A stretch of 14,463 nt of DNA from an uncultured SAR86 cluster bacterium. Its GTDB lineage: Bacteria; Pseudomonadota; Gammaproteobacteria; Magnimaribacterales; D2472. Where the stretch lies: assembly GCA_938075575.1 (NCBI GenBank), contig CALJHI010000114.1:1-14463 (forward strand), in the 5' to 3' direction. Shown in pieces: positions 1-6,668 of the stretch. Position numbers and translations under genes: made by a program. The first letter of the stretch is position 1. Every line of letters starts with the position of its first letter. The notes beneath the pieces are model-generated. The model saw only the letters and a list, made by a program, of their open reading frames with translations. It made no database searches and was not told where the DNA came from.

Positions 1-1912
1 TCTCAGAGGTCAGATGATTTAAGACTCTATTTAGATATGTTCTTTTTGAGGTCTGAATATATAGAGAATGCTTATATGAACCTTTTGTTTTTGAAATAAA
101 TGAAGGGAGTGGTCCTATTACTTCAATATTTTTTTGATTTCTTATCAAGCGATCAACTTTCTTTAAAAATAAAATATTACTTTCTTGGGTGGGAGATGTT
201 GCTCTTAAAATAGTGGCACAAGAATATGGTGGGAAATTATCTACTTTATTTTCTTTAAGCTTTCTGCAAGAGAATTGTGAATAACTTCCGCCTCTTATTT
301 GATTAAGCGTTTCATCATTTGGATGTCTTGTCTGGATTATTACCTTTGCATTCTTATTTTTTCTGCCAGCTCTTCCAGAAACTTGTATTAATAATTGTGA
401 TACTTTTTCCAATGCATTAATCTCTGGACTTACAAGCCCATTATCTGCATTTAAAACTAGGGTTAAGCTTACATTATCAAAATCATGTCCTTTTGTTAGC
501 ATTTGGGTTCCAACTAGGATTGCTGCCTCTTTCTTTTTTAGCCGTTCATAGATCTTGTCCATTGCGCCTTTCTTCTTGGTTGTATCGTGGTCAATTCTTA
601 TTACATCTACATCGGGGAAACTTTGAGATAAGAATTCTTCCACCCTCTCTGTTCCTAATCCAAATAGTTCTAGTTTTTTTAAACTGCAATTTGGGCACTG
701 TGAAGGTTTTCCATATGCTGCTTCACATCTGTGGCAAACCAATCTATTTCTTGTTTTATGATAAACCAAATTTGATTCGCACGAATTGCATTCTGCTGTC
801 CATCCGCATGAACTACATTCTAGAAGAGGAGCAAAGCCTCTTCTATTTATAAATACTAGAACTTGGCTACTTTTATTCACAGCTGCTCTTATAGAATCAA
901 GAGATTCTCTAGAGATTCCAGCTATAAGTTCCTTATTATTGATATCCATTATAATAAGTTTTGGAGGTTTCTGACCATCAACCCGTTGAACCATTTTTAC
1001 CTCATTAACTTTTTCTTCCTCAACAAGCTTCAGAATTGAAAAAGACGGGGTCGCAGAACCTAAAACAATGGGGATTTTTTCTACTTGAGCTCTCTTTATG
1101 CCCATTTCTCTTGCAGAAAACTTAAAGCCTTCGGATTGCTTGAATGATTGATCATGCTCTTCGTCTATTATAATTAACCCGATATCTTTCATAGGATTCA
1201 TGATTGCAGATCTGGTTCCTATAACTACTTTAATTAAACCTTCTCTAGCTTTCTTCCATACATTTAATCTTTGTAAAGGGGTTTGCTTAGAGTGATAAAG
1301 GCCGATCTCACCCTTAAATCTATTTGAAAATACCTTATGGAGTTGAGGGGTTAAATTAATTTCAGGGACCAATATAAGCACAGATTTATTTTCTTTAATT
1401 TTTTTTGCTGTGAGATCTATATAAATCTCTGTCTTGCCTGAACCCGTTACTCCATTTATAAGATTTATTTTAAAATTATCATCAACTTTTATATTTTCAA
1501 TTGCGTTTATTTGTTCATTAGTTAGTCTGTAGGAGTTCTCTGGATTATTCAGTTCATAAGACTCCTCTTCATATTGCTTCTCGAGTTCAAGCCCCTTCTT
1601 TCTTGTTTTAAGCAGCTTTGGAGTAAAGGTATTAAAAACATCTCCAATTGGATGATGGTAGTATTTTGAAGCCCAAATAAGACAATCAAGCTCTTTTTTA
1701 TTAAATATTGGCTCTTTTTCGCATATTTTTTTTACTTCTTTTACTGTAAATTCAGGTTTCTTTTTTACCTGCTGTATAACTATCCCCATGACAGTTCTAT
1801 TTCTAAAAGATACCTCTACTCTAGAGCCATTTCTAAGAAAGCTATTACATTTATATATAAATGAGCCTCTGATGGGCATTGGGATAGCTATTTCAAAATA
1901 AAAAAAATTCAT
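1..1912 (-). CDS. priA: Primosomal protein N' (PriA helicase), 3' end cut by window
   Basis: PriA is a 3'-to-5' superfamily 2 DNA helicase that recognises stalled or repaired replication forks and starts primosome reloading. The frame is open from an ATG at 1912 to the window edge, giving about 637 codons. E. coli PriA has 732, so I estimate that some tens of residues are missing. Visible features in order: an N-terminal DNA-binding region (about 1-110); Walker A GVTGSGKTE at residues 154-162; DEEH (Walker B) at 250-253; the helicase motif GSATP after it; eight zinc-binding cysteines in four CxxC-like pairs between residues 366 and 409; and motif VI-like QVSGRAGR in the C-terminal half. The start fits the family N-terminus. 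The gene is divergent from an L31 gene, as in E. coli and Pseudomonas. A TACAAT box six bases before the ATG suggests little or no leader, but I found no convincing -35. Identification is very secure. Confidence 0.97.
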   Translation of the reverse strand, partial: MNFFYFEIAIPMPIRGSFIYKCNSFLRNGSRVEVSFRNRTVMGIVIQQVKKKPEFTVKEVKKICEKEPIFNKKELDCLIWASKYYHHPIGDVFNTFTPKLLKTRKKGLELEKQYEEESYELNNPENSYRLTNEQINAIENIKVDDNFKINLINGVTGSGKTEIYIDLTAKKIKENKSVLILVPEINLTPQLHKVFSNRFKGEIGLYHSKQTPLQRLNVWKKAREGLIKVVIGTRSAIMNPMKDIGLIIIDEEHDQSFKQSEGFKFSAREMGIKRAQVEKIPIVLGSATPSFSILKLVEEEKVNEVKMVQRVDGQKPPKLIIMDINNKELIAGISRESLDSIRAAVNKSSQVLVFINRRGFAPLLECSSCGWTAECNSCESNLVYHKTRNRLVCHRCEAAYGKPSQCPNCSLKKLELFGLGTERVEEFLSQSFPDVDVIRIDHDTTKKKGAMDKIYERLKKKEAAILVGTQMLTKGHDFDNVSLTLVLNADNGLVSPEINALEKVSQLLIQVSGRAGRKNKNAKVIIQTRHPNDETLNQIRGGSYSQFSCRKLKENKVDNFPPYSCATILRATSPTQESNILFLKKVDRLIRNQKNIEVIGPLPSFISKTKGSYKHSLYIQTSKRTYLNRVLNHLTSE

Positions 1913-1919
1913 TTTTTTA

Positions 1920-1947
1920 TTGTAAATAAGGGTTTTTTTGTTATAGT
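1920..1947 (+). promoter_or_regulatory. Possible sigma-70 promoter of the L31 gene
   Basis: TTGTAA at 1920-1925 and TATAGT at 1942-1947 are 16 bases apart in the 59-base gap between priA and the L31 gene. Predicted initiation near 1954 would leave a leader of about 18 bases. In DNA this AT-rich, partial matches are common, so support is moderate. No Zur-like operator was recognised here. Confidence 0.35.
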
Positions 1948-1971
1948 TCTCATCCAAATTTTGATTTTATT

Positions 1972-2220
1972 ATGAAAAAAGACATACATCCTGAATACCG
2001 TGAAGTACTATTCCACGACACTAGTGCTGACAAACATTTTCTTGTCCGCTCAACACTAAACACGACTCAAACAAAAGAATGGGAAGATGGTAAAACTTAT
2101 CCGTATTATATTCTTGATATATCGTCTGCATCTCACCCCTTTTATACCGGCACTCAAAAAATTATTGATACTGGTGGTAGAGTTCAGAAATTTGAAGAAA
2201 GATTTGGTAAGAAAAAGTAA
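1972..2220 (+). CDS. rpmE2: 50S ribosomal protein L31, type B (zinc-free form)
   Basis: This 82-residue protein belongs to the L31 family, which sits on the large subunit near the intersubunit bridge. It begins MKKDIHPEYREV and carries the type B signatures VLFHDTS and SHPFYTG. It has no cysteine at all, so the CxxC zinc knuckle of type A L31 is absent. The tail GGRVQKFEERFGKKK resembles both forms. Many bacteria keep type B as the zinc-starvation paralogue under Zur control. Here it occupies the site next to priA where E. coli and Pseudomonas carry the type A gene rpmE, so it may be the only L31; the rest of the genome would have to show that. There is no clear Shine-Dalgarno sequence before the ATG. 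Its stop lies 5 bases from the convergent dut stop. Confidence 0.93.
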   Translation: MKKDIHPEYREVLFHDTSADKHFLVRSTLNTTQTKEWEDGKTYPYYILDISSASHPFYTGTQKIIDTGGRVQKFEERFGKKK

Positions 2221-2225
2221 ATTAC

Positions 2226-2681
2226 TCAATTTATACCAGAACTACCAAAGCCCTTTTCTCCTCTCTCAGACTTCTCAAAACTTTCAACAATGTTAAATCT
2301 TGCTTGAATTACTGGCACCACTATCATTTGGGCTATCCTATCTCCAGGATTTATATTAAAGACCTCATTAGATCTATTCCAAGCTGGCACCATTAGCTCG
2401 CCCTGATAGTCAGAGTCTATTAAGCCAACTAGGTTTCCCAATACAATTCCATGTTTTGATCCAAGCCCTGACCTTGGTATTACCAAGGCAGCATAGTTTT
2501 TATCAGCTAAGTGCATAGCAAAACCCATAGGTATCATGATTGTTTGAGATGGTTGTAACACAATGGGATCGCTAATACATGCCCTAAGATCCATTCCACC
2601 AGAACCCTCTGTGCCATAAGTTGGCAATGGTATATCTTTTCCCATCAATGGATTTAAAATTTTTATATCTACTTCTTTCAT
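2226..2681 (-). CDS. dut: Deoxyuridine 5'-triphosphate nucleotidohydrolase (dUTPase)
   Basis: dUTPase hydrolyses dUTP to dUMP and pyrophosphate. This keeps uracil out of DNA and supplies dUMP for thymidylate synthesis. The enzyme is a homotrimer whose active sites are built from five conserved motifs, and all five are present: MDLRA at residues 30-34 (motif 1), PRSGLGSKHG at 69-78 (motif 2), GLIDSDYQGE at 86-95 with the catalytic Asp (motif 3), GDRIAQM at 113-119 (motif 4), and the flexible C-terminal RGEKGFGSSG at 140-149 (motif 5). The length of 151 residues matches the E. coli enzyme (152). The ATG overlaps the upstream sixA stop by one base (TAATG), which indicates one transcript and probably coupled translation. 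In E. coli dut follows coaBC instead, so the sixA partnership is a local feature. Confidence 0.97.
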   Translation of the reverse strand: MKEVDIKILNPLMGKDIPLPTYGTEGSGGMDLRACISDPIVLQPSQTIMIPMGFAMHLADKNYAALVIPRSGLGSKHGIVLGNLVGLIDSDYQGELMVPAWNRSNEVFNINPGDRIAQMIVVPVIQARFNIVESFEKSERGEKGFGSSGIN

Positions 2682-3163
2682 TAGGTTAATTTGTCAGAAT
2701 TAATAATAAATTTTAACTTAGATTCTCTTAAAGATGTCCATGAGTTTGTATTTATTAGTGCCAAAGAACAAGTCGGATAATTTAACAGCATTTTTCCTGT
2801 TAAGAGTGCTATCAATTCCGGGATCATTGGGTTATGGCCTACTATAAGAATTGAATCAATTGATCTCTCTAGCCGGGCTAAAGAATTAAGCACATCTTGC
2901 TGAGAGCCATAATACAAAAAATCTTTATATTCAATTTTTCTATGGCAACAATTGAAATCTGTTACTATTAAATTTGATGTTTCAGAAGCTCTTTTTGATG
3001 GGCTACAAAAAACTTTTTCAACAGTTAGTCTTTTTGAAATAATTTTCGCTGATACAGATTTAATTTCTTGATAGCCCTTCTGATCAATGGATCTATCATA
3101 ATCAGATTGTCCTGATATTTCCCAGGGTGAGTTTGCATGTCTCAAAAAGAATATTTGTTTCAT
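2681..3163 (-). CDS. sixA: Phosphohistidine phosphatase SixA (histidine phosphatase family)
   Basis: SixA is a small cytoplasmic member of the histidine phosphatase (phosphoglycerate mutase-like) superfamily that removes phosphate from phosphohistidine. Known targets in E. coli are the ArcB HPt domain and the nitrogen phosphotransferase system protein NPr. The 160 residues match the E. coli length (161). The RHA catalytic signature is at residues 8-10, with His9 the phosphate acceptor. Arg58 lies in the SPSKRASETS segment, and His110 is in IVGHNPMIPEL. Those residues complete the usual phosphate pocket. The target here is unknown, because no ArcB or NPr gene lies in the window. It is transcribed with dut (one-base stop/start overlap) and divergently from rpmB, from a promoter that seems to share a palindrome with the rpmB promoter. 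Confidence 0.9.
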   Translation of the reverse strand: MKQIFFLRHANSPWEISGQSDYDRSIDQKGYQEIKSVSAKIISKRLTVEKVFCSPSKRASETSNLIVTDFNCCHRKIEYKDFLYYGSQQDVLNSLARLERSIDSILIVGHNPMIPELIALLTGKMLLNYPTCSLALINTNSWTSLRESKLKFIINSDKLT

Positions 3164-3167
3164 AATT

Positions 3168-3197
3168 AATATCTCTATAGTATTGATAAGTTATCAA
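3168..3197 (-). promoter_or_regulatory. Candidate promoter of sixA-dut
   Basis: On the minus strand TTGATA (3197-3192) is followed after 18 bases by GATATT (3173-3168), which matches four of six positions of the -10 consensus. The ATG is at 3163, so the leader would be extremely short or absent. The -35 box is one arm of the palindrome shared with the rpmB promoter. Confidence 0.4.
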
Positions 3198-3203
3198 CTT
3201 ATC
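3183..3203. repeat. Nested palindrome between the rpmB and sixA starts
   Basis: Two perfect inverted repeats overlap. TTGATAA (3183-3189) and TTATCAA (3191-3197) flank one central base. GATAAGTT (3185-3192) and AACTTATC (3196-3203) flank a 3-base centre. The first creates TTGATA on both strands, and these are the likely -35 boxes of the two divergent promoters. The second fills the spacer of the rpmB promoter and could be a repressor operator. Which protein would bind is unknown. Confidence 0.6.
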
Positions 3204-3211
3204 TATAAAAT
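3183..3211 (+). promoter_or_regulatory. Sigma-70 promoter of rpmB with GC-rich discriminator
   Basis: TTGATA (3183-3188), 17 bases, then TAAAAT (3206-3211): five of six matches in each box with ideal spacing. The next bases are TCGCG, partly counting the last -10 base. A GC-rich discriminator in this otherwise AT-rich DNA is typical of promoters under stringent (ppGpp) control, which suits a ribosomal protein gene. Initiation near 3218 would leave only about three bases before the ATG at 3221. Confidence 0.65.
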
Positions 3212-3220
3212 CGCGTTTCT

Positions 3221-3457
3221 ATGAGTAAATTATGTCAAGTAACAGGAAAGATACCTCAGTCTGGGAATAACGTTTCTCATGCTAAAAATAGAACTAAGAG
3301 AAAATTTTTTCCAAATCTACACACCCATAAGTTTTGGGTAGAATCTGAGAATAGGTTTGTGAATCTCAAGGTTTCTGCAAAAGGTATGAGGATAATTGAC
3401 AAGAAAGGAATCAGCCAAGTTCTTAAAGAAATTAGAGCTAGAGGCGAAAAAGTCTAG
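3221..3457 (+). CDS. rpmB: 50S ribosomal protein L28
   Basis: L28 is a small basic protein of the large ribosomal subunit. The 78 residues match the family length and begin MSKLCQVTGK, followed by the signature NNVSHAKNRTKRKFFPNLH and a C-terminal KGMRIIDKKGI segment. It is the form without the CxxC zinc motifs, as in E. coli. In most gammaproteobacteria rpmB is followed directly by rpmG (L33). Here the next gene, 21 bases away, is the convergent ubiH, so rpmG must lie elsewhere or be absent. No Shine-Dalgarno sequence precedes the ATG and the promoter lies so close that a leaderless or nearly leaderless mRNA is likely. dut being a near neighbour recalls the E. coli dut / rpmB region. Confidence 0.96.
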   Translation: MSKLCQVTGKIPQSGNNVSHAKNRTKRKFFPNLHTHKFWVESENRFVNLKVSAKGMRIIDKKGISQVLKEIRARGEKV

Positions 3458-3478
3458 TCACACTCACATCAACTAACT

Positions 3479-4615
3479 TTATTTCCCTGATGCTCTCTTT
3501 ATAAAAAAAGTCTTTAGGAATTTTGATTTATTAACCATATTTAATCCCATCCCTCTGATTAGTCTTAGGTATAAGTTTTTTAAATTAAAAAAATCTAAAA
3601 ATAAGTCCATAGACTTAAGCATTAAATAATTTAGCGCCTCTCTTTCAATTGAATATTGTTTTAAAAAAGTAGGCTCATTTAACTTTAGGCCAAGACTGTA
3701 TGCATCTTCTATCTTTTCACAGAAAATATCAGCATCTTCAAACCCAAGATTAACACCTTGGCCTGCAAGAGGATGAATTGAGTGGGCAGAATCAGCCATT
3801 AATACAACTGAGTCCTTGATATAATTTTTAAAATAATGATTGGAGAGTTCAAAATTTAGTATCTTGCTTGATAGGATCATCTTATGCCCAAGCTTATCTT
3901 CAAAGTATTTGAGATTATCAATAACAAAATCTTTTATATCCAAATTTTCAATATGCAGGTTATTGATTGACCATACAACTGTAAAAATATTTTCTTTCGG
4001 TGCTGGCATCAATGCAAAGATACCAATTTCTGAAAAAATTTGGTGGGCATGTGTGATATCAGAGTCTGCCTGAACTAGAAAGGTAGCTGCAGTTTGGTTA
4101 TACGAGTGTGCTTTATTTTCAAAATTATATAGCTTTGCTACATTTGAATTTTTTCCATCACAAGCAACTAATACTTCAGAGATTATCTTTGATCCACTTG
4201 AAAGCTCAATGCTTGTTAATTTATCTTCATGGATATATTTGATTGAATTTATTTGTGTCTCAAATAAAGTGTTATTTAGATTTCCTTCTTGTAGAGCTTT
4301 ATTTAAATCATCAAACATGACTACAGAGGAAAGCTCTGAGTATCCTATGTCTGAAGAAGAAAAAACTATCTTTCCGGAAGAGTTTCCATCGGAAGCTATT
4401 ATTTTCTGAATACTTGAAGAAGCTATATTAATACCTTCTTTTTCTAATAATTCTATTGATTTAGGATTAAGGGTTATTGTTCTAATCGAATCTAATTTAT
4501 TTTGAGGTGGTTTATTTTTTTCAATTATTATAGATTCAATACCAGACCTTCTAAGCCTTCTAGAAATGTAATTTCCTATTAACCCTCCTCCGGATATAGT
4601 TATAGGAACTATCAT
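3479..4615 (-). CDS. ubiH: FAD-dependent ubiquinone biosynthesis hydroxylase, UbiH/UbiI/UbiF family
   Basis: This family of flavoprotein monooxygenases hydroxylates the aromatic ring of ubiquinone precursors at the inner-membrane face. The 378 residues compare with about 390-400 for E. coli UbiH and UbiI. The FAD dinucleotide-binding motif is GGGLIG at residues 9-14, ending in the acidic IIIEK. A DG motif lies at 153-154 (VACDGKNS). The second FAD motif, ADSAHSIHPLAGQGVNLGF at 274-292, has Ala where most relatives have Gly before the Asp. The gene starts three bases after pepP ends, as expected for the conserved pepP-ubiH pair, and this synteny is why I chose ubiH over ubiI or ubiF. The usual ubiI partner does not follow, so the enzyme could have a broader position specificity, as reported for some single-copy members of the family. 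The family is certain; the exact ring position is not. Confidence 0.85.
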   Translation of the reverse strand: MIVPITISGGGLIGNYISRRLRRSGIESIIIEKNKPPQNKLDSIRTITLNPKSIELLEKEGINIASSSIQKIIASDGNSSGKIVFSSSDIGYSELSSVVMFDDLNKALQEGNLNNTLFETQINSIKYIHEDKLTSIELSSGSKIISEVLVACDGKNSNVAKLYNFENKAHSYNQTAATFLVQADSDITHAHQIFSEIGIFALMPAPKENIFTVVWSINNLHIENLDIKDFVIDNLKYFEDKLGHKMILSSKILNFELSNHYFKNYIKDSVVLMADSAHSIHPLAGQGVNLGFEDADIFCEKIEDAYSLGLKLNEPTFLKQYSIEREALNYLMLKSMDLFLDFFNLKNLYLRLIRGMGLNMVNKSKFLKTFFIKRASGK

Positions 4616-4618
4616 AAA

Positions 4619-5914
4619 TTAGGACATTAAGGCTTCTATTTCACTTGGATCTGAAGGAACTTTTTCAGTAAGGTTTATGTTGCCTTCGCTTGTAACGAGG
4701 ATATCATCTTCTATTCTCACGCCTATTCCCTTCCATTTATCATCTACATCTGCTGAGCTGCTGATATATATACCAGGCTCGATAGTGGTTACCATGCCTG
4801 GCTTAAATGACATGAATTCGTCTCCTTCCATGTAATCACCAGAATCATGAACATCCAGCCCAAGCCAGTGACCAACTTTGTGCATATAGAAGTCTTTGTG
4901 GGCGCCATCTTCATAGAGATTTTCAGGGTCTCCATTTAAGATACCTAGATCTACAAGGCCTTCAACTATCACTTTTTCAGAAATTTTCTGGGGATCCATA
5001 ATATTATTGCCTACCTTGACAGCATTTATTGCTTCCTGATTTGCTTTGTATACAACGTTATATATTTCTAACTGTTCTTTTGTAAACTTACCATTTACTG
5101 GAAATGTTCTGGTGATATCTGATGCATACATTTCATACTCTCCACCTGCATCAACAAGAATCAACTCTCCATTGTTTAAGGATTGATTATTCTCAACATA
5201 ATGAAGGACGCAAGCATTTTCCCCGCCAGCCACTATAGGTGTATAAGCAGCAAATCTGCTACCTCTTTTAGCAAATTCGTATAGGTATTGGGCTTCGATT
5301 TCTTGCTCTGTTTGGCCTGGTTGAATGGATTTCATTACTGAAATATGTGCTTCAGCTGAAATTTCACAAGATTTTTTTAGAATCTCGATCTCGCCATCAT
5401 CCTTTATTAATCTTAAATTACCAACCAAAGAAGTAGCGTCAACCATATCAATTGTCTTGCTGTGTCTTTCTGCAGCATTTGCAATGTTAGTCCATCCAAT
5501 AACTTTTTTATCAAAACTTGTGTCTTTCCCAAAAGAGTAAAATAGCTTCTGATTTCCTTGAAGTAAGCCTGGAATCTTAGAGTCTAACTCTTCATTATTA
5601 AACGCATTGTCAAAAAAATAATCTGAAATAGCCCCTTCTGGTCCTGCCCTATAACCATCCCATATTTCCTTAACCTTATCTTTTTTTGGAACAAATATTG
5701 TTGAGGTTATCTTATTATCTTTATTAGCCAAAACCATAACTGAAGAGGGCTCGCAGAATCCTGAAAGGTAGTAAAAACTGCTCTCTTGTCTAAAAGCATA
5801 TGCTGAATCTGCATTTCTATATCTACTCTCAGCCCCGATTATTATCAAGACAGAGTTATTTGGTATAACTGAAGAGAGGTTATCTCTCCTTTGTTTAAAA
5901 ATATTTTTATTCAT
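4619..5914 (-). CDS. pepP: Xaa-Pro aminopeptidase (aminopeptidase P)
   Basis: PepP is a cytoplasmic dimanganese M24 peptidase that removes the N-terminal residue when proline is in second place. The 431 residues fit the family (E. coli 441). An N-terminal AMP_N domain (about 1-165) precedes the pita-bread catalytic domain (about 170-431). All five metal ligands are visible: Asp255 and Asp266 (VDAGGEYEMYASDITRTF), His349 (HKVGHWLGLDVHD), Glu379 (TTIEPGIYI) and Glu402 (VRIEDDILV). The proton-shuttle His238 is in VLHYVENN. It is the first gene of the pepP-ubiH unit and is divergent from the coiled-coil/zapA unit; E. coli has the same arrangement but with ygfB between, which is missing here. A TAAAAT box five bases before the ATG and no Shine-Dalgarno sequence suggest a very short leader. 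Confidence 0.96.
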   Translation of the reverse strand: MNKNIFKQRRDNLSSVIPNNSVLIIIGAESRYRNADSAYAFRQESSFYYLSGFCEPSSVMVLANKDNKITSTIFVPKKDKVKEIWDGYRAGPEGAISDYFFDNAFNNEELDSKIPGLLQGNQKLFYSFGKDTSFDKKVIGWTNIANAAERHSKTIDMVDATSLVGNLRLIKDDGEIEILKKSCEISAEAHISVMKSIQPGQTEQEIEAQYLYEFAKRGSRFAAYTPIVAGGENACVLHYVENNQSLNNGELILVDAGGEYEMYASDITRTFPVNGKFTKEQLEIYNVVYKANQEAINAVKVGNNIMDPQKISEKVIVEGLVDLGILNGDPENLYEDGAHKDFYMHKVGHWLGLDVHDSGDYMEGDEFMSFKPGMVTTIEPGIYISSSADVDDKWKGIGVRIEDDILVTSEGNINLTEKVPSDPSEIEALMS

Positions 5915-5977
5915 AATTTATTTTACTCTTTTAAAAAACAAACTTCCCTATTTATTCTATAAGAATTAAACTAAATT

Positions 5978-6172
5978 ATGGAAAATAATAATGAAAGCAT
6001 TGCCCTGCTCGAGAAGAGGCTTGATGACCTTATTAAAAGATTTGAAGAGCAGAGAGGTATTATTAATTCTTATGTTGAAAAAGAAAGAGATTGGAAAAAA
6101 ACTAAACTTCTTCAGAATAAAGAAATTAAAAATCTAAATGAAGAAATTCAGAAGGCTAAACTAGGCGGTTAA
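5978..6172 (+). CDS. Small coiled-coil protein, TIGR02449/ZapB-like, upstream of zapA
   Basis: This is a 64-residue, highly charged protein with no membrane segment. From about residue 8 to 60 it shows heptad-spaced Leu/Ile/Phe (LLEKRLDDLIKRFEEQ, then LLQNKEIKNLNEEI), so it is probably one continuous coiled coil with a break near residues 27-33. A small coiled-coil gene just before zapA is known in Pseudomonas and relatives (TIGR02449 family), where it is thought to act with ZapA at the division ring, much as ZapB does in E. coli. I infer that role from position and shape only. Its stop is three bases before the zapA ATG, so both are on one transcript. A TATAAG box at 5958-5963 could be the -10, but no good -35 is seen. 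The start ATG is the only one upstream of the coiled coil. Confidence 0.75.
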   Translation: MENNNESIALLEKRLDDLIKRFEEQRGIINSYVEKERDWKKTKLLQNKEIKNLNEEIQKAKLGG

Positions 6173-6175
6173 AAA

Positions 6176-6439
6176 ATGGAAACAGTACAGCTAAGAATAT
6201 TTGGAAGAGACCTTACCCTTTCATGCCCTTCAGAAGAAAAAGATCAGTTATTAAAATCTGCTGCATTGCTTAATGAGGAGCTTGATAATATTAATGATAA
6301 ACAGAATGCCCTCGTTATTGCCGGCCTGAGCTTGGCAAATAAAGCCCTTAATGGAGAACGATATTCAGCTAATAGCTCTTCAGTAAATAGCGATCTAAAT
6401 GTTGAAAATTTAATTAAAAAAATTGACTCTGTTTTATAG
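6176..6439 (+). CDS. zapA: Cell division protein ZapA (short form)
   Basis: ZapA is a cytoplasmic FtsZ-associated protein that bundles FtsZ protofilaments and stabilises the Z ring. The N-terminal head is clear: VQLRIFGRDLTLSCPSEEKDQ resembles E. coli VDIQIFGRSLRVNCP, followed by a helix (LLKSAALLNEELDNI) and a second helix (ALVIAGLSLANKAL). The protein has 87 residues against 109 in E. coli, and the part after residue about 60 is a Ser/Asn-rich linker and a short end helix rather than the long coiled coil used for tetramerisation. It follows the coiled-coil gene by three bases and is followed by the 6S RNA gene and ygfA, a gammaproteobacterial order that makes the assignment firm. A weak purine stretch (AGGCGG) lies 7-12 bases before the ATG. 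Confidence 0.88.
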   Translation: METVQLRIFGRDLTLSCPSEEKDQLLKSAALLNEELDNINDKQNALVIAGLSLANKALNGERYSANSSSVNSDLNVENLIKKIDSVL

Positions 6440-6447
6440 TATTAACC

Positions 6448-6476
6448 TTCAACAATAACTCTAAGTAATTTATAAT
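6448..6476 (+). promoter_or_regulatory. Promoter of the 6S RNA gene
   Basis: TTCAAC (6448-6453), 17 bases, then a perfect TATAAT (6471-6476). Predicted initiation at about 6483 coincides with the first paired base of the 6S RNA closing stem at 6482. This independent agreement supports both calls. Confidence 0.75.
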
Positions 6477-6481
6477 TCTTA

Positions 6482-6654
6482 AACATTCTGGTTCACATGC
6501 TAATGCATCAATAAATTTGAACCGATACTTATAAATAGGTGATATTCCTCTTCTATTGTTGTGCAATACCTATTAGGGAAGCCTGATTTAGAAAGATATT
6601 CACCACCTGACCTTTCGGTTCAGGTAAGGTGCATGGCGGTGATCTGGTTTGTTA
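6482..6654 (+). ncRNA. ssrS: 6S RNA
   Basis: 6S RNA mimics an open promoter and binds the sigma-70 RNA polymerase holoenzyme in stationary phase. The zapA-ssrS-ygfA position is the classical one. A long closing stem can be drawn in one register: AACA 6482-6485 with TGTT 6650-6653, CTGG 6488-6491 with CTGG 6644-6647 (via G-U pairs), TCAC 6493-6496 with GTGA 6639-6642, then ATGC 6497-6500 with GCAT 6631-6634 after a 4-base bulge. Islands resembling the E. coli RNA are TTGAACCGATA (6518-6528), GGGAAGCCT (6577-6585) and TTCACC (6599-6604). A hairpin CCTGACC-TTTC-GGTTCAGG lies at 6606-6624 inside CACC/GGTG, and another, AATAGGT/ACCTATT, at 6534-6574. By analogy the product RNA would start opposite T6526. 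Ends are accurate to a few bases; the length of about 173 is close to the E. coli 184. Confidence 0.88.
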
Positions 6655-6668
6655 GCCTCCGCATATGT

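Noticed and set aside
493..974. Two overlapping plus-strand open frames of 119 and 62 codons
   Set aside because: They lie fully inside the clear priA frame on the other strand and resemble no protein.
6561..6668. Upstream extension of ygfA from a GTG start
   Set aside because: The stretch is 6S RNA by structure, synteny and promoter, and the added residues do not fit the family.
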